Assembly: GCA_021324885.1 (NCBI GenBank)
Contig: JAJPIF010000014.1
Coordinates: 62,001 to 126,000, forward strand
Direction of reading: 5' to 3'
From: Pseudomonadota bacterium
GTDB taxonomy: Bacteria > Desulfobacterota > Binatia > Binatales > Binataceae
DNA length: 64,000 nt
A program made the translations under genes and the position numbers. The notes beneath the pieces were generated by a model. It was not told where the DNA came from and ran no database searches. It saw nothing but the letters and a program-made list of their open reading frames with translations. Shown piece by piece: positions 50,982 through 59,497 of the stretch (position 1 is its first letter; every line of letters begins with the position of its first letter).

Positions 50982-51290
50982 CTAATCGGTGGGAGAAGTG
51001 ACTTCAGCATCCCCCTCGTATTCGGGACACAGGCCTGAGGGACTGACGGCTGCAATCACCGTAAGGAACTGCTCAAAGGTCATGTGCAGGTTGACAAATC
51101 CACCCTGGCAGAACACCCATCCGTAGTAGTCGAGAATCTCATCGGGTATCATGACCGGCAAACGAGGAGGGGTGGTGACAATAGGGAACGGACGCGGACC
51201 CGGAGAAGGCGTGAAAGGCGTTTCAGCCTTTTTTTTGACGGCATCGTCTTCCCACAGCGGGATGACTTTGCCTTTTAAATTGCTCGCCAT
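50982..51290 (-). CDS. Small hypothetical protein
   Basis: A 102-residue open frame in a gap between two plus-strand genes. It starts MASNLKGKVIPLWEDD, with a proline-rich middle (TPSPGPRPFPIVTTPPRLP) and a hydrophobic, aromatic part (ILDYYGWVFCQGGFVNLHMTF). No signal peptide or membrane helix is clear. An AAAGAG-like sequence precedes it at a loose distance. I do not recognise the family; it could be a lineage-specific gene. Confidence 0.45.
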   Translation of the reverse strand: MASNLKGKVIPLWEDDAVKKKAETPFTPSPGPRPFPIVTTPPRLPVMIPDEILDYYGWVFCQGGFVNLHMTFEQFLTVIAAVSPSGLCPEYEGDAEVTSPTD

Positions 51291-51443
51291 AACGTCAGAG
51301 TTTGTCTCTTTGGGCTGACCTTCGCCTGCTCATCAGTATTCTCGGCAATGACCATCAGAGTCAAGGCTTTGTAACACACTATTAATCGATCGGTCAGGCC
51401 CCTGGCTGAGGGCGGGGTCGGTCCTTTGGGTGGATGAAAAGTA

Positions 51444-52229
51444 ATGTCTACAGAATTTCATGCGGCGATATTGGGTATGGTCCAGGGGCTGACGGAATTC
51501 CTGCCGGTTTCCAGTTCCGCCCATCTCACTCTGATTCCGTGGTTTTTCGGATGGTCCGATCCGGGCCTGGCCTTCGACGTGGCCCTGCATCTGGGCTCGC
51601 TGCTGGCGCTGCTGGTTTACTATCGCAAGGACTGGATTTCGATTATCAACGGGGCGGTCAGCGGCGAGCGGCGCGGACGCCGGCTCCTGTTCCTGTTGTT
51701 GGCGGCCTCGATTCCTGGGGCGATTTTCGGCGTCCTGTTTGAAAAGGAGGCGGAGACCGTCTTCCGCTCTCCGCTGCTGATCGCATTCACCCTGTCGATT
51801 CTGGGTGTGATGCTGTGGCTGGCCGACGTCAAATCGCCGCAAAAGCGCAATCTCGACGAGATCAGGATGACCGACGCGTTGCTGATCGGGCTGGCGCAGG
51901 CGTTTGCGCTGATCCCCGGCGTTTCGCGCTCCGGCGCTACCATCACCGTTGCCCGCGCGCTCGGAATAAACCGCCAGGATGCGGCCAATTTTTCATTCCT
52001 GATGTCCGCGCCGATTATCGCCGGCGCCGGGATGCTCAAGGCCCACGAATTTCTGCGCGCGGGTGTAACGGCGGTATTGGCGGCGGGGTTCGTGGCTTCC
52101 GCGGTTTTCAGCCTCCTCGCGATCGCGGTGCTGATCGCCTACGTGCGCACCCGCACCTACAAGATCTTCGTTTGGTACCGCCTCGTTCTGGCCGCCATGA
52201 TAGTGGCGCTGCTGTTTATGCGCGTATGA
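51444..52229 (+). CDS. uppP: Undecaprenyl-diphosphatase UppP (BacA)
   Basis: 261 residues with about eight membrane helices. Catalytic motifs EFLPVSSSAHL near the N-terminus (Glu and Ser-rich) and the PGVSRSGATI loop (about 155-165) are exact. It removes the terminal phosphate from undecaprenyl-PP, recycling the carrier needed for peptidoglycan and, in this window, for ArnT-like transferases. Its stop overlaps the start of the next gene (ATGA). Confidence 0.95.
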   Translation: MSTEFHAAILGMVQGLTEFLPVSSSAHLTLIPWFFGWSDPGLAFDVALHLGSLLALLVYYRKDWISIINGAVSGERRGRRLLFLLLAASIPGAIFGVLFEKEAETVFRSPLLIAFTLSILGVMLWLADVKSPQKRNLDEIRMTDALLIGLAQAFALIPGVSRSGATITVARALGINRQDAANFSFLMSAPIIAGAGMLKAHEFLRAGVTAVLAAGFVASAVFSLLAIAVLIAYVRTRTYKIFVWYRLVLAAMIVALLFMRV

Positions 52230-53200
52230 AAAATGGGGTGGTTTCGACAGATTCGCTTCAATCTCCACCGAACTCTTTGAGCGCCGGTTTGGGGATGGTC
52301 GCGATTACCACGGTAGCGGGTGCGTTGCTGCCGATCGTGACCCGCTATGGCGCGACTCATATCGATCCGCTGCTGTTCTGTTCGGGCGCGACGGTTGTCG
52401 CCGCGCTGTGCGCGCTGGCCGCGATTGGCGTCCGCGGATTCGCGACGTTGCTTGACCGGCGCTATCGATTGCCGCTGATGCTGATCTCGCTGTCGGGAAG
52501 CTTCCTGCCGGCTCTGGCGCTGGTGTACGGGTTGCAGCGGGTCAGCGCCGTCAGCGCCGTCCTGCTGCTTCAAATCGAACCGATCTACTCGCTGGCGATC
52601 GCCACCCTCGTGGTGGGTGAAGCGCCCTCGCCGCGCCAGGCGATCGCAACGGCGGTCGTGCTTGGCGCAATCGTGTTTGCGTTCTGGAGCCGAACGGGTA
52701 TGGACATCAACCGCGGTGCGTTGCTGGTGGCATTGACGCCCCTGACGTGGCAACTCTCCCACGTCATTACTTTGCGCGTAATGCCGCCGCTGCGTCCGAT
52801 CACGGTTACCGCGGCGCGCAACGCCTACGCGGCGATCCTGCTGGCGACACTGATCGCCATCCGGCGGCCGTCGGCCCTAGGCGAGTTGGCCAATCCCAAC
52901 GTGGCCGCGATCCTGCTGGTGACCGGTGCGTTGGTGTATTTTGGGGGAACGCTGACCTGGTACGGCGCCATCAGCCGGCTTTCCCTGAGTTGGACCACCG
53001 CGGTGGTCGTGCCTGGCTCACCGGTTTTGGCCCTGGTGTTCGCGGCTGCCCTGCTGGGTGAACGGGCCGGGGCGCGCCAATTGTTGGCCATCGCGATTGC
53101 CGTGGCGGGCATTCTCTGGTTGCTGCTCGCCAGCGACCCCTCGCGTCCCGGCGCCGCCGCAATCGAAGCGATCGAAGTGCCGGCGCCGCCCGGTGCCTGA
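52226..53200 (+). CDS. EamA/DMT superfamily transporter
   Basis: 324 residues with about ten helices and two EamA repeats; the first ends near LRRPSPRQAI-like EAPSPRQAIATAVVLGAI, the second near LLGERAGARQLLAIAIAVAGILW. It moves small metabolites or, in some members, lipid-linked groups. The start codon overlaps the uppP stop (ATGA at 52226-52229), which suggests co-expression; coupling to UppP may hint at undecaprenyl phosphate transport, an inference only. Other ORFs open upstream are antisense or out of frame. Confidence 0.88.
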   Translation: MKNGVVSTDSLQSPPNSLSAGLGMVAITTVAGALLPIVTRYGATHIDPLLFCSGATVVAALCALAAIGVRGFATLLDRRYRLPLMLISLSGSFLPALALVYGLQRVSAVSAVLLLQIEPIYSLAIATLVVGEAPSPRQAIATAVVLGAIVFAFWSRTGMDINRGALLVALTPLTWQLSHVITLRVMPPLRPITVTAARNAYAAILLATLIAIRRPSALGELANPNVAAILLVTGALVYFGGTLTWYGAISRLSLSWTTAVVVPGSPVLALVFAAALLGERAGARQLLAIAIAVAGILWLLLASDPSRPGAAAIEAIEVPAPPGA

Positions 53201-53313
53201 GCCAAATCATGACGCCCAGGCATCGCGTATTGACTGTCAGGGTCTGGTGGTCTTTAGTTTTGCCTGCTGCGGGTTGCAGCCATTTGTAGTTCCAGAAAAT
53301 CAAGGAGTCAGCG

Positions 53314-53517
53314 ATGGCACGTTTGGTCAAGCACGAGCAGAACCTGCCCTATGAGATTCCCGAAGGCACGGAGCTTCCCGTTTACATTTGCGCCTGCGGG
53401 TTGTCCAAGACCAAACCGTTTTGCGATGGTTCCCATCGCAGGACCAAAGACGAGAACGCCGGCGAGATCTATGTCTATGACGAAAACAGCCGCGTCCCGG
53501 TGATCAAGCAGTACTGA
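53314..53517 (+). CDS. CDGSH iron-sulfur domain protein
   Basis: 67 residues. CACGLSKTKPFCDGSH is the CDGSH motif with three cysteines and one histidine that hold a 2Fe-2S cluster (mitoNEET type). It is a small soluble redox or cluster-transfer protein. A ribosome binding site (AAGGAG) lies about ten bases upstream. It is convergent with the TetR gene. Confidence 0.92.
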   Translation: MARLVKHEQNLPYEIPEGTELPVYICACGLSKTKPFCDGSHRRTKDENAGEIYVYDENSRVPVIKQY

Positions 53518-53568
53518 GTCGATTGCTGCCAGCGCTTGCGGCGAGCAGGGTCGCGGACTGCTGGAAGC

Positions 53569-53580
53569 GCGAGCGCTCGC
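53569..53580. repeat. 12-bp palindrome GCGAGCGCTCGC
   Basis: A perfect palindrome between the CDGSH gene and the convergent TetR gene. It may help end transcription from both sides or bind a regulator, but with no T-run it is weak evidence. Confidence 0.3.
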
Positions 53581-53697
53581 AGTAACCGCAGGATGGTCCG
53601 GGAGGCGTTGGGAAAGGTTTCCGCAGACGAACTCGGCAGACGGTTTCAAACCCGTTTCCGGGTGCGGCGGTCGCGTCCCGCTGGCGGGCTGCCAAAA

Positions 53698-54366
53698 TTA
53701 TTGGACGGCGCTGGCGAACAAGCGATAGATCTCTTCCGCGATTTCCTGCAGATGGGCTTCATCCCGCGCGGGGTCGTACCAGTTGCCCAACGAGTTAAGC
53801 GCGCCAAACAGCAGGGAGACCAGGATTCGCGATCGAGCGCGGCTCAATTGTTTGCCGTTGGCTCGCGCCAGGTCGGTCAGCAAAGCGCGGCCGGTCTCGG
53901 CGTACTGGCGCTCCATTTCACGAATCCTCGACAGGTATGTCTGCGACAGCTTGCTGGTTTCCTGCAGCAGCACCTTGGCTTCGGCGGGACTGGAGATTGC
54001 CGAGGTGAAATGGTTCTCGATAAACAGGCGTAGTTTTTCCGCCGGATCGGTGATTTGGGCGGAGCGCTCCTCGTACGATTTGATCAGGCGCTCCAGGCCC
54101 CGTTCCGCCACCAGGTAGAGCAGCTCCTCCTTGTTGCGCAGATAGTAGTAGATGCGCGGGAACGAGATGTTGGCGCGCGCCGCGATTTCCCTGATCGAGG
54201 CGAGGCCGAAGCTCTTTTCAGCGAACAGGCTGGCAGCCGAACCGAGGATGTTCTCGACGTTGGCATCATGACGGCGCTGACCGCGCCGCTTGCCCTTGGT
54301 GGGGCGCGCCGCTCCGGCGGAACCGACTGCTTTGGTCGTTTTGCGCAAGGCCTTGTCGTTTGCCAC
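53698..54366 (-). CDS. TetR family transcriptional regulator
   Basis: 222 residues. The N-terminal HTH (about 30-75) shows ILGSAASLFAEKSFGLASIREIAARANISFPRIYYYLRNKEELL, read in two parts, typical TetR. A helical ligand domain follows, with ERGLERLIKSYEE and a C-terminal GALNSLGNWYDP. A TetR_C type involved in fatty acid or acyl-CoA control is common, and many CoA genes are in this window, but no target is shown. A GTG start (54366) has a GAGGA site eight bases upstream. A basic Lys/Arg/Thr arm lies before the HTH. Confidence 0.85.
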   Translation of the reverse strand: MANDKALRKTTKAVGSAGAARPTKGKRRGQRRHDANVENILGSAASLFAEKSFGLASIREIAARANISFPRIYYYLRNKEELLYLVAERGLERLIKSYEERSAQITDPAEKLRLFIENHFTSAISSPAEAKVLLQETSKLSQTYLSRIREMERQYAETGRALLTDLARANGKQLSRARSRILVSLLFGALNSLGNWYDPARDEAHLQEIAEEIYRLFASAVQ

Positions 54367-54670
54367 GTCAGGTGTCCTCGCTCGTGCCACCGTTGCAATT
54401 AGCCTCCCTGCGGTGATCCGGTACTGACGGCAAAGCGCCGCTTTCAGCCGGATTTGCACGCTAATGATACCGGAAACGGCACCGCGCGCAAACGCCGGAC
54501 CAGCCTTTCCCGCGGCCAAACACTGCAGTGTACTACGATGGTACTGCTGAGCTTTCCAGAATGCTCCAAACGACACGCCCGCTGTTGGCATACCCATGTA
54601 TCCGCCGGAACTCGAGGCGTACCGGGCCGCCATCGCGGGGTTAACTCAACGCGCCAGGGGGACGGCGCGG
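54367..54670. other. Intergenic region upstream of the TetR gene (304 bp)
   Basis: No protein is supported. It contains an imperfect dyad at 54525-54547 (GCAGT and ACTGC arms with GTAC inside) about 160 bp from the TetR start. That could be an autoregulatory operator, though the distance is long. A gene for a tiny protein ends at its right side. Confidence 0.4.
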
Positions 54671-54871
54671 TCAGGCTGAAGCCAGCTTCACGTGTTTGTT
54701 GCAAGCCTTCAGAGTGGCGCTTCCGTCGCCCGCGAACACCTCGATTACACATCCGCATTGCCAGTAGAAATCGTCGAAAGCGCCATTGTCGTCGATACGC
54801 TCATCGCAGGTCTTCATGCGGTTGTCAGGTTCCGCGCCCAGCACATTCGCAAACGTGTCGTAAGTTGCCAT
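54671..54871 (-). CDS. Small cysteine-containing protein
   Basis: 66 residues starting MATYDTFANVLG. It has four cysteines (KTCDERID, WQCGCV, KACNKH), acidic patches and a short hydrophobic strand, and no signal. The ATG has a GGAGG site nine bases upstream (minus strand), stronger than most genes here, so I think it is translated. The cysteines could hold a metal or a disulfide; nothing else is recognised. Confidence 0.55.
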   Translation of the reverse strand: MATYDTFANVLGAEPDNRMKTCDERIDDNGAFDDFYWQCGCVIEVFAGDGSATLKACNKHVKLASA

Positions 54872-55047
54872 TTCAAATTTCCTCCGCCCGGGCGTCGCCG
54901 CTCTGACGGTTAAATTCCGCTCAGCTCCTTAACCGGGCCTATTATTTCAGTTCCTGACCGCATCGTGCGGCGTTGCAGATCCTTCAGTGATGTTAAGAAC
55001 CATTTAGATGAACGATTTTCAAGAGCCGCCCATGCCTCGTCGTGTTT

Positions 55048-55674
55048 TCAGTCCCGCTTGACGCCCACCACCGCATAGACCGGGTCCGCGTACCCGTGCT
55101 CGCATTGACGCTCAATTGTCTGGATCCGCTCGAAGCCGCCGCAGTCTTCGAAGTAACGTCTGACCAACTCCACCCGCTGCGCTTCACTTGACCGCTGCCA
55201 GATCCATACCGCTTTGGTTGGGAACATCCGGTTCGAAAACGAAACCACGAAGGGCGCGCCGCCGCGCAGCACGCGCGCGACTTCGCTGAACACTTCCACC
55301 GGCCTGATCAGGTATTGGATCGACACCGTCAGCGTCGCGCCCTGGAAGCGGCGGTCGTCAAAAGGCAGGCGCGGATCGCGATTGAGATCGTGCACGACCA
55401 CCGACGTCAGCGCCGGGTTGTCTTCCATCTCGGCGCGATTGAGCCCCAATCCCACGACCTCGGCGGGACTGAGCGCGGGCGGCAGATGGGACCGCCAGCT
55501 GCTCATCAGGTCGAGCAGCACGGCATGGGTTGGAAGGTGCTCCTGGAAGATTTCACCGATTGTTTGTATTGCCCAATCGTCGATATGCACCACGAAGCGC
55601 GGAAAGCTGTAAAACAGCGCGTCGTCATCCTCGTCGAGACGGCGGAAGAAATCCGGTGGCAGCGGCTCAGCCAT
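55048..55674 (-). CDS. SAM-dependent methyltransferase-like protein
   Basis: 208 residues, a class I methyltransferase-like Rossmann protein. Motif I reads LLDLMSSWRSHLP, a degenerate form without the GxGxG loop. Later motifs (VVVHDLNRDPRLPFDD, ATLTVSIQYL, SEVARVLRGGAPFVVSFSN) are typical of the Methyltransf_11 type. The substrate is unknown, and SAM binding needs proof. It is divergent from the cbb3-like membrane protein gene. Confidence 0.75.
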   Translation of the reverse strand: MAEPLPPDFFRRLDEDDDALFYSFPRFVVHIDDWAIQTIGEIFQEHLPTHAVLLDLMSSWRSHLPPALSPAEVVGLGLNRAEMEDNPALTSVVVHDLNRDPRLPFDDRRFQGATLTVSIQYLIRPVEVFSEVARVLRGGAPFVVSFSNRMFPTKAVWIWQRSSEAQRVELVRRYFEDCGGFERIQTIERQCEHGYADPVYAVVGVKRD

Positions 55675-55777
55675 AAACCTCCTGTCGAACGCGATTGTAA
55701 TGGATTGGGGCCGCGACCCGCAAAAGGATTATCCGCGATGGGGTTTGCGCTGGCCTGGATTCCCCGTCTGGCGTTTA

Positions 55778-57112
55778 ATGATTCGGGTCATGCGTCAATT
55801 CCAACTGCCGCGGGAATCGGTGGAGGGTGCCCAAAGCGGCTCCCCGACCCGTCTCCCGATCTATTTTTTTGCGACTTCGATCTTCTTCTTCGCCCTGGGT
55901 ACGGCCAGCGCGCCATGGGCCGCGGCCAGGCTCAACGAATACTTCTATCAACTGCCAGTCCTGGCCTGGGTTCACATTTTCACCCTGGGGTGGATCACGC
56001 CGGCGATCCTGGGCGCGATGTTCTGCTACGCGCCCACGGGCGCAACCACGGACCTCGGTTTTCCGCGTCTCGCGATCGCGCAGGTGCTGCTGTACTGGCT
56101 GGGTGCGACCGGCGTGATGGCGCACTTCCTGCTCGGCAGCTGGGACGGTGTATGGATGGCCGGCATGGTGGTGGCGGCGACGGTGGTGATGTTCGCGCTC
56201 AACGTGGTGCCCTGGATGGCGCCGAAGTTCGGGCGCGGCGGCGCCGAAACGGGTCTGTTGATCGCGCTCTTTTTTCTTCTGTGCGCCAGTTGCCTGGGCA
56301 CGCTGCTGGCTTTTGACAAGGAGCGCAATCTGCTGGCGGGGACGGTAATGAGCAATTTGTCGGCCCACGCGCATCTGGCCGTCCTCGGATGGGTAACGGT
56401 TGCGATTTGCGCCCTTTCCTACCGCTTCATGACCGCGATGGCCCGGGACAAGCCGCGTGTGCCCCATTGGGCGCTGGCGCAGATCTTGGCGTTGGCCGCC
56501 GTCAGCATCGGACTGTCTGTGACGCTAATCGCGGGAGTCGGCGGGGTGACCTTTTGGGCGGGTGCGGCGGGCGCGCTGCTGATTGCTTACGCTATCAAGT
56601 TGCGGAAATTTGCCGGTCTGCGCCTGCTCACCGGAGATCCCGTGATGCGCCACGCCAATGCCGGCCTGTTTTTCCTGGCGCTGGCGATAAGCGGCGGAAT
56701 TTACCTGGCCGCCGGCGGCATCAACAGCATGTTGGACGCGCGTTTGGCCGCCGCCTATGGCGTGGCCGGGCTGCTGGGATGGGTCAGCAATTTCATTATC
56801 GGCATGTCCTACGGCCTTTTTCCCGAATTGGTGGCGCGGATTCGATCGGCCCTGGACTGGCCGTTTATGAGCGTGGAGGAGCTATCGATCAACGCCGCCA
56901 GGTCGCCGGTCTTTTACGTCTTCAATGCGGGCGTTCTGATCATGGCTGCGGGCCTGGTTGGCGGCCAGCTCGCGATTGCGAAGTCCGGCGCCGCCTTGAT
57001 CGCGATCGGGGGTATTGTCTACAGCGTGGCGACCGGATGGACGCTCAGTTTCGCCTACCGGCGTGGCGGCGCTGAAGCCGACGACCGCCTGCTGCGTGCG
57101 GCACAGGATTAG
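55778..57112 (+). CDS. Cytochrome cbb3 subunit-I-like membrane protein
   Basis: 444 residues with about twelve membrane helices. HAHLAVLGWVTVAICALSYR is close to the haem-ligand helix of cytochrome cbb3 subunit I/NorB, and LAWVHIFTLGWIT holds another histidine; LPVLAWVHIF and NLSAHAHLAVLG would bind haem if the fold is the same. Similar proteins (NnrS-like, subunit I-like) are often alone and lack all copper ligands, so true oxidase activity is doubtful. Start at ATG 55778; an upstream ATG at 55700 adds 26 residues. Confidence 0.72.
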   Translation: MIRVMRQFQLPRESVEGAQSGSPTRLPIYFFATSIFFFALGTASAPWAAARLNEYFYQLPVLAWVHIFTLGWITPAILGAMFCYAPTGATTDLGFPRLAIAQVLLYWLGATGVMAHFLLGSWDGVWMAGMVVAATVVMFALNVVPWMAPKFGRGGAETGLLIALFFLLCASCLGTLLAFDKERNLLAGTVMSNLSAHAHLAVLGWVTVAICALSYRFMTAMARDKPRVPHWALAQILALAAVSIGLSVTLIAGVGGVTFWAGAAGALLIAYAIKLRKFAGLRLLTGDPVMRHANAGLFFLALAISGGIYLAAGGINSMLDARLAAAYGVAGLLGWVSNFIIGMSYGLFPELVARIRSALDWPFMSVEELSINAARSPVFYVFNAGVLIMAAGLVGGQLAIAKSGAALIAIGGIVYSVATGWTLSFAYRRGGAEADDRLLRAAQD

Positions 57113-57172
57113 AATCGATGTTTGATTGTAATGCTCCTGCCGCTAAGCTTAATCGCAGCGGGAATCAATGAG

Positions 57173-58306
57173 ATGAAAGTCCTGGTTATCGGCGGGGGCA
57201 TAATCGGCAACGCGGTTGCCTGGCGGCTGGCTCGCGCCGGCATCGAAGTCACAATCGTGGAGCGGGGCAGGGCGGGGCAGGAGTCCTCATGGGCCGCCGC
57301 GGGCATGATTGCGCCGCAAGCGGAGGCCGAAGGACCCGGTCCGTTTCTGCGCTTGTGCGTGCAGGCCAAGCAGACCTTCGAGGCGCTCCTCCCCGAACTC
57401 ATCGCGGAAAGCGGCGTCGATCCCCAATACGACATGGCCAGCGGCGTGCTCTATCTTGCGCTCAACCAGAACGATCGCGCGGAGCTGGCGGCGCGCGCCC
57501 AATGGCAGCGCGAGGCGGGCCTGGAGGTGGAGGAAATCAGCGGCGAGAAGGCGCGCGCGATAAGCCCGATGGTTTCACCCGGTGCGGTCCACGCCCTGTA
57601 CATGCCCAACGAGAACCGGGTTGACAATCGCCAGCTCACCCAGGCCTTTCTCAACGCCGCGCTCAAGGCCGGAGCGCATCTAATCGAGGATAGCTGGGTC
57701 GAAACGATCGAAACGCGAGGCGGCAGATTCGCCGGCCTGCGAATCCAGGGCGGGCGGTTGATCGAAGGCGACGGGGCGGTCAACGCCGCTGGTTCGTGGG
57801 CGAGTCAGATCCGGGGGATGGAAGCGGACAATGTCCGGCTGTATCCGGTGCGCGGTCAAATCGTGTGTTTTCAGGCACGCCCCAACCTGTTTGGCCCTTC
57901 CATATTCTCGCTGCGCGGATATGCCGTGCCGCGCCGCGATGGACGCGTGCTGACCGGCTCGACCCGCGAGATGGCCCGCTACAGCAAGGATGTGACGCTT
58001 GAAGGGATGGAAAGTATCGTGCGCGCGGCAAAGGAGATGTTGCCGTCCCTGGGTGCGCTGCGCTTTCGTGAGGCCTGGGCCGGTCTGCGCCCGGCCACCG
58101 ACGACTTCCTGCCAGTCCTCGGCGCCTCCCCGACCATTGCCGGTCTGTACTATGCGACCGGACATTTTCGCAGCGGAATTCTTCTGGCGGCGCTCACCGG
58201 CAAGCTGATGGCGTCGATAATCACGGGCCGCGAGCCGGAAACCGATATCAGTCCGTTCACGCCAGCCCGCTTCAGCCGGTCCCATCCGAATGCACCGCGG
58301 AGCTAG
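57173..58306 (+). CDS. thiO: Glycine oxidase ThiO-type flavoprotein
   Basis: 377 residues of the DAO family. The FAD motif VIGGGIIGNAVAWRLARAG, ESSWAAAGMIAPQAE (ThiO-type SSxxxAGMLAP) and the C-terminal GLRPATDDFLPVLG with ATGHFRSGILLA are diagnostic. ThiO oxidises glycine to iminoacetate/glyoxylate for the thiazole of thiamine. No other thi gene is near and no TPP riboswitch was recognised upstream, so a role as a general amine oxidase is possible. The next gene starts 2 bp after. Confidence 0.85.
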   Translation: MKVLVIGGGIIGNAVAWRLARAGIEVTIVERGRAGQESSWAAAGMIAPQAEAEGPGPFLRLCVQAKQTFEALLPELIAESGVDPQYDMASGVLYLALNQNDRAELAARAQWQREAGLEVEEISGEKARAISPMVSPGAVHALYMPNENRVDNRQLTQAFLNAALKAGAHLIEDSWVETIETRGGRFAGLRIQGGRLIEGDGAVNAAGSWASQIRGMEADNVRLYPVRGQIVCFQARPNLFGPSIFSLRGYAVPRRDGRVLTGSTREMARYSKDVTLEGMESIVRAAKEMLPSLGALRFREAWAGLRPATDDFLPVLGASPTIAGLYYATGHFRSGILLAALTGKLMASIITGREPETDISPFTPARFSRSHPNAPRS

Positions 58307-58308
58307 TT

Positions 58309-58659
58309 ATGCGCCTGCTTGCTCTGGTGAAAGATCTGATGTTCCGCTCGAAGATCGACGCAGTATGCGAATCGCTGGGCGTTGAGGTCGCCTATGTCTC
58401 GGCCGTCGAGCTTTTGCCCCCGCGCTGTGCCGAGATCTCACCGCAGGTGGTCGTGGTCGATCTGTCGGAGAGGACCTTTGAGGCCGAAACCACGATGGCC
58501 GAGATACGCAAATGCGCCCCTGGCGCGCGCGTGATCGGATTCGCTTCGCACGTGGATTTAAAATCGCTGGCCGGCGCGCGCCAGGCCGGATTCACCCGCG
58601 TCCTGTCGCGCCAGGAGTTTGCTGCTCAATTGCCCGCGCTGCTGAAATCCGCACCATAG
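58309..58659 (+). CDS. Degenerate receiver-like protein
   Basis: 116 residues with the alpha/beta pattern of a response-regulator receiver (MRLLALVKDLMFRSKI; VVVVDLSERTFE; GARVIGFASHVDL; GFTRVLSRQEF). It has one Asp in the position of the phospho-acceptor, VVVVDLSE, but lacks the paired acidic residues at the first strand and the usual lysine, so it probably does not take phosphate in the usual way. It is 2 bp after thiO and may be its co-transcribed partner or a sensor of a nearby path. Confidence 0.65.
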   Translation: MRLLALVKDLMFRSKIDAVCESLGVEVAYVSAVELLPPRCAEISPQVVVVDLSERTFEAETTMAEIRKCAPGARVIGFASHVDLKSLAGARQAGFTRVLSRQEFAAQLPALLKSAP

Positions 58660-58677
58660 GCGGGCTCGGCCGCCCGC

Positions 58678-59472
58678 TCACTCCCAATCGGGCCCCTGGC
58701 CCGGTACGTATGGGTTGCCGGAATGCGCGGTGAAGCCGCCATCCGCTACGATACAGGCGCCGGTGACGAAGGAGGCCTCCTCGGAGGCCAGAAACAGCAT
58801 CACGTTGGCGATTTCAGAGGGCTGCGCGAAGCGGCCGATCGGAATATGGCTGGCGAAGGTTTCCTTGAATCCCCTGGGCCGCGCCAGCGTGCGCATGAAG
58901 CCCGGGGTTTCGGTCGAACCCGGACAGACCGCGTTACAGCGGATACCCTTGCGCGCGTACTCGATCGCGGTGTTGCGCGTCAGCGCGATCACGCCCGCCT
59001 TGACCACCGCATACGCCGCCAGCTTGTAATCGCTGACCAGGCCGGCGGTTGAGGACGTGTTCAGAATCACGCCAGCGCGCTGCCTGACCATGATCGGCAG
59101 CACCAACTTGGTGGCGTAAAAGTAAGCGGTCAGGCTCACGTCCAGCGTGCGCTGCCATTCATCAAGTGCAAGGTCCGCGACGCGCCCGACTCCGGTGTAA
59201 ACCGCGTTGTTGAGCAGCACGTCGATACGTCCGAACCTGTCCGCGGTGGTTTGCACCATCCGTTCGACCTCGGACGGTTTGGCGACGTTGACGGTCACGT
59301 ATTCGGCGCCGCCGCCCGCGGCTTTGATTTCGCTGGCGACGCGGGCGGCGCCGGCCTCGTCGCGATCCGCAATCATGATCGTGGCTCCCTCGCGGGCAAA
59401 GGTTTTGGCGGTGGCTTCGCCGATTCCGGAGCCGCCGCCGGTGATGAGTGCGATTTTTCCTTGAAGACGCAT
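58678..59472 (-). CDS. Short-chain dehydrogenase/reductase
   Basis: 264 residues, a classical SDR. TGGGSGIGEA binds NAD(P), LLNNAVYTG and NTSST-AGLV carry the Asn and Ser, and YAVVKA gives the catalytic YxxxK. The Asp in MIADRDEAG prefers NAD. The substrate is not known. A GAGGA site precedes; ATG 59472 gives the family N-terminus. It is 25 bp downstream of the CoA-transferase gene, so probably in one unit with it. Confidence 0.88.
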   Translation of the reverse strand: MRLQGKIALITGGGSGIGEATAKTFAREGATIMIADRDEAGAARVASEIKAAGGGAEYVTVNVAKPSEVERMVQTTADRFGRIDVLLNNAVYTGVGRVADLALDEWQRTLDVSLTAYFYATKLVLPIMVRQRAGVILNTSSTAGLVSDYKLAAYAVVKAGVIALTRNTAIEYARKGIRCNAVCPGSTETPGFMRTLARPRGFKETFASHIPIGRFAQPSEIANVMLFLASEEASFVTGACIVADGGFTAHSGNPYVPGQGPDWE

Positions 59473-59497
59473 CATGGATTCCTCAATGGTCCGCGAT

